Part shown: piece by piece, positions 1 through 64,000 of the stretch
How the letters are laid out: each line of letters begins with the position of its first letter
Position numbering within the stretch: the stretch's first letter is position 1
NCBI GenBank assembly: GCA_029465975.1
Contig: CM055743.1
Coordinates: forward strand, 16,738,507 to 16,802,506
Reading direction: 5' to 3'
Source: Dallia pectoralis
Taxonomy: Eukaryota; Chordata; Actinopteri; Esociformes; Umbridae
DNA: 64,000 nt
Position numbers and translations under genes: made by a program
The notes under the pieces: generated by a model
Told to the model about the DNA's origin: nothing
The model's database searches: none
What the model saw: the letters and a program-made list of their open reading frames with translations, nothing else

Positions 1-60
1 CAGTCCAATCAACCAAATCAAATTCGCATTCATTACTCCTCTGCTGAGCATTTATCCATG

Positions 61-145
61 AGAGAGTGTGTGTGTGTGTCTGTATCTGTGTGTGTGTCTG
101 TGTGTGTGTATCTGTGTGTGTGTCTGTGTGTGTGTGAGGTTTAGG
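61..145. repeat. imperfect (TG)n microsatellite
   Basis: TG-rich run interrupted by tctg and tatctg. It lies in the intron left of exon 16. Confidence 0.85.
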
Positions 146-236
146 GTTTCGTTTGATTGGTTTCACACGGCGACGTGAATGCGCAGCACGTAAAAGCGCC
201 AAGGTTAGCGCAGAAAATGAGAGGCCGAACGGCACG

Positions 237-1121
237 TTTCTATTGCGGTCCTACGGTACTCACTGTGGTAGTATGTTTGTATTGCGGTCCTACGGTACTC
301 ACTGTGGTAGTATGTTTGTATTGTGGTCCTACGGTACTCACTGTGGTAGTATGTTTCTATTGTGTTCCTACGGTACTCACTGTGGTAGTATGTTCCTATT
401 GTGGTCCTACGGTACTCACTGTGGTAGTATGTTTCTATTGTGGTCCTACGTTACTCACTGTGGTAGTATGTTTCTATTGTGGTCCTACGGTACTCACTGT
501 GGTAGTATGTTTCTATTGTGGTCCTACGGTACTCACTGTGGAAGTATCTTTCTATTGTGGTCCTACTGTACTCACTGTGGTAGTATGTTTCTATTGTGGT
601 CCTACTGTACTCACTGTGGTAGTATGTTTCTATTGTGGTCCTACGGTACTCACTGTGGTAGTATGTTTCTATTGCGGTCCTACGGTACTCACTGTGGTAG
701 TATGTTTCTATTGTGGTCCCACGGTACTCACTGTGGTAGTATGTTTCTATTGCGGTCCTACGGTACTCACTGTGGTAGTATGCTTCTATTGCGGTCCTAC
801 GGTACTCACTGTGGTAGTATGTTTCTATTGTGGTCCTATGGTACTCACTGTGGTAGTATGTTTCTATTGTGGTCCTACGGTACTCACTGTGGTAGTATGC
901 TTCTATTGTGGTCCTACGGTACTCACTGTGGTAGTATGTTTCTATTGAGGTCCTACGGTACTCACTGTGGTAGTATGTTTCTATTGTGGTCCTACGGTAC
1001 TCACTGTGGTAGTATGTTTCTATTGAGGTCCTACGGTACTCACTGTGGTAGTATGTTTCTATTGTGGTCCTACGGTACTCACTGTGGTAGTATGTTTCTA
1101 TTGAGGTCCTACGGTACTCAC
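237..1121. repeat. 39-bp minisatellite starting at the exon 16 splice donor
   Basis: About 22-23 tandem copies of a 39-bp unit (plus strand: ctattgtggtcctacggtac, then tcactgtggtagtatgttt). The minus-strand unit contains ATACTACCACA followed by GTGAGTACCG, i.e. the last 11 bases of exon 16 and its donor. Donor-equivalent positions run from 1122 to 264 in exact steps of 39 (858 = 22 x 39). Because 39 is a multiple of three, long spurious reading frames exist on both strands. Confidence 0.97.
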
Positions 1122-57227
<56,106 letters not shown>

Positions 57228-57830
57228 CTGACGAGGAGGAGGAAGACGTGTCAGCTAGGCGTGTACATCAGTTGAACTTAATGACAGAGAGAGGACCACA
57301 TACCCTCTGCCACAATACACACACCCTTATGGCAAGTCCGATTAAATCAATGGTTTGGTGAAATACGACCGATAAACAACAAATACTTACCACAGCAATT
57401 GGTACCAGCGGAGTTAAGTTACTAAAGAGATGATAAGGTAAATGTATATTTATATATTTAAATGTAACATGGCCAGGGCCGTAGCTAAGAGTCATGACTT
57501 ATAGAAAACATTGCCATTGTTACAATACACCCCCCGCGAGCTACATCCACCTTTCAGCTACTGCCCTGTATACGACCTTACGTATAACCGCAGAGACGGA
57601 ATAAAAGACACGGAATATCGTAGTCTGTGAGACATAATTCATCCCAAATAATGGGCACAGCGAACAGTCCATCAAGCAACACTTTAGGCATTACAGCAAT
57701 GCTTCTTGGACAGAGATATAGTGTTTACCAGCCTGTCAGATATAACAGGGCAAGTATCTATTTTAACGTGTTCATACTAAATTTGTTTCTTGGCCATGAG
57801 GGTATTTCTCACAGTGTTGGCTGTTGTAGT
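57228..57830. other. intron upstream of exon 2, no gene seen
   Basis: No exon or repeat recognised. Confidence 0.5.
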
Positions 57831-57831
57831 T

Positions 57832-58115
57832 ACCACAGAGAGAGAGAGAATGTAGAAAGGTTCTGAGTTACCATAGAGACAGAGAGTATTTAGAAAGGTT
57901 CTGTAGTTACCACAGAGACAACGAGTATGTATAAAGATTCTGTAGTTACCACAGAGACAATGAGTATGTGGAACGTTTCTGTAGTTACCACAGAGACAGA
58001 GGGTATGTAGAAAGGTTCTGCAGTTACAGCAAAGACAGTGAGTATATAGAAAGGTTCTGTAGATACCTCAGAGAGTATGTAGAAAGGTTCTGTAGATACC
58101 TCAGAGAGTATGTAT
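57832..58115. repeat. ~39-bp minisatellite, about 7 diverged copies
   Basis: Units of agaaaggttctgtagttacc plus acagagacagagagtatgt. The last copies are shortened. Confidence 0.92.
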
Positions 58116-58239
58116 AAAGGTTACGTGTGGAGGTCTAAATGTGATTCACTGCAGATGTTGTGCAGACAGCTTGAGGGGAATGGTCTTCGTTGTTGAAGTT
58201 AATTAATATATACCTCCACAATACCTTACCCACGTACAC

Positions 58240-58242
58240 ACA

Positions 58243-58274
<32 letters not shown>
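58240..58274. repeat. (CA)n microsatellite
   Basis: CA run of about 13-17 repeats. Confidence 0.95.
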
Positions 58275-58277
<3 letters not shown>

Positions 58278-59455
58278 CAAGTGTGTCAGCCACCCCCCTG
58301 TTCTATTACCAGTGCACTGGGAGGGAGATGCAATACTACCCAACGGAGAAAGGGTTAACTCCATCTGAAAAATTACCTCACATTATGGGTCAATTGCTTA
58401 TGGTGATAATCCGAAAGCTGCTACGCTAATGAGTGCGATAACTATCAACCGAAGAAAAAAACTAATTACAAAGCCTCAAGAGTGAGATAGGATGGAAAAG
58501 CAAAGGGCACGGCCGCGTCACATCCTAGTTCTACTGCAGCATCAGAGGCAGAATCATGATTGGCTGTGGTTGGCGTTTACGGAAAAACCTAATTGTTCCT
58601 ACGATTACGTTCACCTTCAATGTCATCTACGCTTTGACTGTGTTGCCGGCTAAAGAGTGTCTTGGAAGCCTGGTAAAAAAAACAGAGAGGTAGACTCAGA
58701 TGAACTCTGGGTAAACTTAAACATCAGATTTGATGTCACTGGTGTTCAAACCCAAGCAATGTAGGAATGGTTTAACCAAATGAGTGCCTACCAATCTATC
58801 CAAACAGGTGCATATGTTAACAGAACAAATACCTAAATTGCCAGAGTCAATTCAATGCCTAATTAATGGCATAAAAAAACGATGGGTTAGCTCCAGTTCT
58901 GATGAAACGGTTCTGCTGGATTTGATCCCGGCACGGGCCGGTGCCATCAGACAGGGTGGGGATTTAGAAGGAGGAGACGAGACCCACGTAGTGAAAGAGA
59001 ACCGCTGCATTACTCACACACATTTCCCCACTATCTCTTCCACTGATCTCTATTGTCCCAATCGTTCCCTCAGTCCGACTCAAATTGTGTCTCTCGTTTG
59101 GGCCCCGCTTTCCCGCTCTCTCGCCTCTCTCCTTTCGTCGCCTGAGTCATCTGTCCCTTGTGTTGATAAGTGGCTGCCCCGTGTAGAGAATAAATCAGGT
59201 TTCCGACTGGCGAAGGCTGCCAGGGAAGGAGAGTCATTTACCAAAAGGACTGGGAGATTTCCTGGAAGCGGGCCCTTTGGTTAATCAAAGCGTCCTGCCA
59301 GAAGGACAACATATTGACACGGGTATAAAAGGCTGGATTTTCTAGCATTATAATTCACAATATTAATTACCATCCCGCATTATCTGAATTGTATTGGTAC
59401 ATTTAAGGTACATTTATTTAGATCAGGGGGAACTATCTTATTTCTTTCCAGGCAT
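58275..59455. other. intron, no gene supported
   Basis: Holds a 166-codon plus-strand frame (58784-59284) with no recognisable domain, low-complexity Ser content and no splice or promoter support. I do not call it a gene. Confidence 0.5.
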
Positions 59456-59457
59456 TA

Positions 59458-60413
59458 CTAAGCTATATAAAGGGATTTAAGTTAAAATGAGAGAGCAGAG
59501 AACAGGACTAAGCTATATAAAGGGATATAAGTTAAAAATGAGAGACCAGAGGACAGGACTAAGCTATATAAAGGGATATAAGTTAAAATGAGAGAGCAGA
59601 GGACATGACTAAGCTATATAAAGGGATATAAGTTAAAATGAGAGACCAGAGGACAGGACTAAGCTATATAAAGGGATATAAGTTAAAATGAGAGACCAGA
59701 GGACAGGACTAAGCTATATAAAGGGATATAAGTTAAAATGAGAGAGCAGAGGACATGACTAAGCTATATAAAGGGATATAAGTTAAAAATGAGAGACCAG
59801 AGGACAGGACTAAGCTATATAAAGGGATATAAGTTAAAATGAGAGACCAGAGGACAGGACTAAGCTATATAAAGGGATATAAGTTAAAATGAGAGAGCAG
59901 AGGACAGGACTAAGCTATATAAAGGGATATAAGTTAAAATGAGAGACCAGAGGACAGGACTAAGCTATATAAAGGGATATAAGTTAAAATGAGAGACCAG
60001 AGGACAGGACTAAGCTATATAAAGGGATATAAGTTAAAATGAGAGAGCAGAGGACAGGACTAAGCTATATAAAGGGATATAAGTTAAAATGAGAGACCAG
60101 AGGACAGGACTAAGCTATATAAAGGGATATAAGTTAAAATGAGAGAGCAGAGGACAGGACTAAGCTATATAAAGGGATATAAGTTAAAATGAGAGACCAG
60201 AGGACAGGACTAAGCTATATAAAGGGATATAAGTTAAAATGAGAGAGCAGAGGACAGGACTAAGCTATATAAAGGGATATAAGTTAAAATGAGAGACCAG
60301 AGGACAGGACTAAGCTATATAAAGGGATATAAGTTAAAAATGAGAGACCAGAGGACAGGACTAAGCTATATAAAGGGATATAAGTTAAAAATGAGAGACC
60401 AGAGGACAGGACT
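59458..60413. repeat. 50-bp minisatellite, about 19 copies
   Basis: Unit actaagctatataaagggat plus ataagttaaaatgagagacc plus agaggacagg. Variants are agagagcag against agagaccag, and a 51-bp form with one extra a. Every unit contains tatataaag. Confidence 0.97.
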
Positions 60414-62760
60414 GGTGAACTCGATGCAGTAGAACTGTGTGCCAGACGCACGTTGATTTGTCTTTGAATTGTTTAATGTGGACAATGGCATACATTGTGT
60501 TAGTGAGCGTAATGTGAAATTCTCTCTAATTTCCTCCAACTTCACAGTGAGTCAACAGTAAATTGGTAACAGCCGGAACTAAGTATTTATTGTGCTGAAA
60601 AAGCACAAACTACAGGTGCAATTAGGCCTGTGCGACCTGAGGAACAAGGTGCATATCAATTATGAGGGTTGAAAAAAAGGTTTATGACATAATGCTCCTT
60701 TTATTTCGCTCAGAGAGCAACGTTCCCATTTTGTTCGAGTCTATCCCTCAGTAGATTAGGTTTTTTCTACCTCGGATCGCTGGTGGTGACAAACTGAAAA
60801 ACTGTCAACTGCCCGTTTTGTTTACACACCGGGTCCAGCATGTCGGCGAATACGGCAAACAGAAACCATTACTGACATCCTTTCACTGGCAGAAGGCACG
60901 TAGACCTCACGAATCCACGCCGGCGACAGATGGCCCAGTTTATTAGAGCCAACGGAAAACGGCGCGAGCGTTCGCCGGGGCCAATTCCAACCGGCCAATC
61001 TTTCTACCCACGTCACACAGGCCCGTGTCGCTCGTTGTAAATCAGACAGGGTTCCACCCCTCGCTCCTTTATGTGTGTGCCTTCCTGCGCGCGTGTGTCG
61101 GCCCCCCTTGGTCCCCGGAGCCCTGCCTCAGTGGCCCTTTAGCCAAACAGCACGCTCTTTCTGTTGCGTAGCTGCGCCGGTGTCCAGGTGTCAAGGCTAA
61201 GCGCTAACCCCTCAGGTGGAGTTACTATTCGCTTGTGTTCAGTCAAACTGTCAGTGTACTTTCACAGACGCATCAGTTGGACGGGCTGTTGGACACGCGG
61301 TCTGTTTAGACACGTCAGGTGAATTGTATTTAATATCGACACACTATCAAAACGGAATAATATTTGTCCCAGGCGGATCAATCTGAGAGGTCATTTGATT
61401 TGTTTTGTCACTAACAAGTGGTGTTAGATAAATACGACGACAAATGTCACTGTTGGCGTGAAAGTAATTCCCACCAGACGAGGAACGACCTGGCACAAAC
61501 CTTTCTGTCAGCGTGACATTTCATCCAGTGAAATTCTTTATTGAGGCATATTATATTAAAATGTTGACTCAAAATCTCACATTCATTCTCTGGTCAACAA
61601 GCACTGACCTCCATTTCCAATGATGACATTTATGCAGAAACACTTGTTTTTTTTTCCATTTCCAGTAATACAGTTTATGGAAACAGATGATCTATAATGT
61701 AGCAAATTCAAATTAGTTTTAGCACCTATGTATGAATAAACATCTTTTGAAGACATAGTTTAATGTGTCTTTATTGCATCTTTTATGCATAGAAAACTGC
61801 AAAAGACGTGGCTTTCAGATGCGTTGGTTGTGTGTTTGTGTCTCCAACCGTTTTGTCCCTGCATTTATTTTCATAATAAGACAACTCACAGTCTAGAGAA
61901 CAGCGCTGGCTGTGGTTTATAAATTATTGATATTGATTATTGTTCGGCTTTAACTGTCCATCAGCAATAACTTGCTTGTATTGCAGTTTTTTTGAATTTA
62001 GTCTTTCTTACACTGGATCAAACAGCATTCCACAAACCCTCGTTAGGTTTTTGGGAGATATATTTGGAAAGAATCGAGGCTTTGTGTTTGCCAAATAGTT
62101 TGTGCCAGTGCACCAAACCTCAGGAAAGGAGGTCTGAAACTAAGGATATTGGTAAAAACATCCCCTCAAAAAACACCCAACTTCAAGACAAAATACAATT
62201 GAAAAAGTGTTTGTATTTCTGTGTTTGATCCTTTCACACTGTAAAAATGCAATGATATTGTGTATTTCTCCTCTAGTAATTGATGTTGCTCTCTAAGAAG
62301 ACATGTCAAGTGTTATACTGTTACATAAAGAATCTGAAAACCAGAACAATGACCCAACTCGCCCGATTCTACCAAGGATCTATGCACCGATAATAGAACG
62401 ATATTGATCTGCCAAATAGGCAGCTTGGGCACTTATCATTGGCATGAAACAAGTCTGCCGATCGATAACAGGCGTAGTTAGAAAGCCCCCTCAGCTTTGA
62501 GAACAAACTTTCAGTTGGAGAGTGAGTTATTGTGGTTGTTGATGAGCCACGTGAATGAGGACCGCTGGTCACTTAGATTATTCCTGACGGGTGCCAGATA
62601 AAAACATATGGGGGGGGGGGGCAGTTACTCAGTCGCATCCAGATGTTCCGGTGCTCAAGCGCAGATGCTGTCGGTTGCCATGGAAGCGGTCTCCTTTTTG
62701 TGGATCCTCTTTTCCGTAAACGTTCCACGTGGCACATCGGGCCGAGGGTAAAAAGGCAGA
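60414..62760. other. intron, no gene seen
   Basis: 2.3 kb of apparently unique sequence. A G-run lies at about 62611-62621. The receptor's missing first exon is not here. Frames are short and unrecognised. Confidence 0.5.
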
Positions 62761-62763
62761 GCG

Positions 62764-62868
62764 CCTCTGCATGTACCTCTGTATGTACCTCTGTGTGTAC
62801 CTCTGCGTGTACCTCTGCGTGTACCTCTGCTTGTACCTCTGCGTGTACCTCTGCATGTACCTCTGCAT
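62764..62868. repeat. 12-bp TGTACCTCTGCG repeat, about 9 copies
   Basis: Units tgtacctctgcg, tgtacctctgca and tgtacctctgct. The 12-base period keeps frames open on both strands. Confidence 0.95.
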
Positions 62869-63598
62869 TGCCAGCACCTCAAGTCTTCTCCTTAGAAAAC
62901 AAATCAACTAAACTGAGGTATCGACGTAGTGACATTTCGATTTATTTACCAAAACCAGGTTACCAGATATGTGTTCGCATCGCCCCCTCTGGCTTCGTTT
63001 GAAAGCTGCCCCATTCTATCACACTCTGTCTCCGTGTCTTTTGTATAATGGCTCTTCTACAAAATAACATCCTGTCCCAAAATCAGTTGAGGTATTATCC
63101 TGCAACGCTGCCAAGCATATTGTATGGAACGCCTCTTGCTTTTTTACCTAGTTTTTCACTTTAAACATGATCTCCTGTCCTTCCTTCTTCTCTATCTACT
63201 CACAATTATTCACTACCTTCTCTCTATCTCAATAGCTCCTCTCCGTTCTTCTTGGGTTTTCCTCCATACCTTCTGTCTCTCCTATATATTTTTATATATT
63301 TTCTTTATTGTCTTTCACTACCTTGTATCTCTACCTCGTCTAGCTTTTTCAAACTCCTGGCTCTCTAGCCTCTCTCTATGGCTTCTGTCTAGTCTCCTAG
63401 TCCAACCAACTCACAGTTACAGGCAGAACTATTGAGTAATCAAACACTGCAAGTGTTCATGAGATTCAAATTAGTGGAGTTCTTTGCAGCAACCCAAGGA
63501 CCCAAAGCCAGAACCAGCCCTCTTTTTCAGCCTTGTAATGACTTAATGGGACAGCTGGCTCTGATATCGCTCACTGCTTGCAAAGTCACTTTAAATGT
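62869..63598. other. intron or flank, CT-rich in part, no gene seen
   Basis: Positions 63170-63400 are pyrimidine-rich without a clean period. No exon recognised. Confidence 0.5.
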
Positions 63599-63928
63599 TG
63601 TCAGGGTTGGGAACTCTAGCCCACTTCATGGGGTCCATAGAGGGCTGCCAGGGCATGACAGCCATCTAGATTCATCTTGCTGCCATTTGGCTGCTGGGCT
63701 TTTGTTGGCTCCTCATTTAGTGGCAGCTGTCTAGTGTTTCCCTAATTGGGGAGCCTATTTAAGTTAGGTGTCTGGAAGCCACTTTTGTGGTTTATTGGTT
63801 TATGTTACTTGGTATGTGTTGCTGTCATTATGTGTTTGTTGTTTTTGTAAGAGTTTACATTAAATAAAACTACAATAAGTTCCAGAAAAGCTCTGTGTTT
63901 GCATCCTCCACATCCCAGCACCGTGACA
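63599..63928 (+). mobile_element. LTR-like sequence, possible solo LTR
   Basis: 330 bp starting TGTCAGGGTTGG and ending CACCGTGACA. It contains ctatttaagt (TATA-like) and taaataaaac (AATAAA) in the order expected of a plus-strand LTR. The flanking 5-mers (AATGT and GACGT) do not match, so a truncated element continuing past the window end is also possible. Confidence 0.6.
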
Positions 63929-64000
63929 GACGTTGTTTAAGGGATTCCTCCACTTGCCCAAAACACAACCCCCCTATAACACCAGCCGTATATAATTATA

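Noticed and set aside
237..1121. CRISPR array
   Set aside because: Repeat units abut directly without unique spacers, and the sequence is eukaryotic.
58784..59284. 166-codon plus-strand frame in mostly unique sequence
   Set aside because: No recognised domain, no splice or promoter support, Ser-rich composition and antisense to the intron. A homology search would decide; a conserved hit in other fish would revive it.
57228..64000. Search for the receptor's first exon (signal peptide and N-terminal ectodomain)
   Set aside because: No frame in this stretch resembles it; it probably lies to the right of the window.

Overview
The window is vertebrate nuclear DNA, almost certainly from a teleost fish. 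It holds GT-AG introns, long (CA)n microsatellites, fish-type Tc1-like DNA transposons and gypsy-like LTR elements. No prokaryotic gene organisation is visible. The species cannot be named from the sequence alone.

One protein-coding gene is supported. It is a natriuretic-peptide receptor guanylate cyclase, closest to NPR1 (NPR-A), on the minus strand. I rebuilt fifteen consecutive internal exons with compatible splice phases, from 57227 down to 1122 (1840 coding bases). In transcript order they encode the distal ligand-binding domain (57040-57227, 54917-55030, 39545-39680, 18749-18843, 18472-18607), the single transmembrane helix (16490-16574), the kinase-homology pseudokinase domain (13855-13975 down to 1524-1692) and the dimerisation/signalling helix (1122-1268). 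The exon that starts the protein lies beyond 64000 and the cyclase catalytic exons lie left of position 1. No other gene is supported; most long open frames here are tandem repeats whose unit length is a multiple of three.

Everything else is intron, and it is unusually repeat-rich. From left to right it contains: a 39-bp minisatellite (237-1121); an LTR element with a coding minisatellite (2800-5569); a degenerate THAP/P-like DNA transposon (6037-7619); a 1-kb CA array (8930-9975); a 10-bp repeat with 360-bp higher order (10490-11453); a 28-bp repeat (12151-12626); several 34-bp minisatellites; a Harbinger-like MITE (20404-20994); a Tc1-like element with TIRs (22120-23697); a complete, apparently young non-autonomous LTR element (26043-29589); a 59-bp array (30240-31268); a 1.2-kb pyrimidine 15-mer array (35957-37165); a second Tc1-like fragment; a 7.2-kb 62-bp minisatellite (43193-50438); a 1-kb CA/CAGA array; a 50-bp array (59458-60413); and an LTR-like sequence (63599-63928).

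The most striking pattern is that at least three of these arrays begin exactly at a 5' splice site of the receptor gene. Two of them have units that copy the last 10-11 exonic bases plus the splice donor, giving 22 and 17 extra tandem copies of an exon-intron junction. A fourth donor lies inside a GT microsatellite. At two acceptors the polypyrimidine tract is expanded into a CT array. The second notable item is a pair of related non-autonomous LTR elements whose interior is a GC-rich, multi-frame-open minisatellite preceded by a shared peptide.
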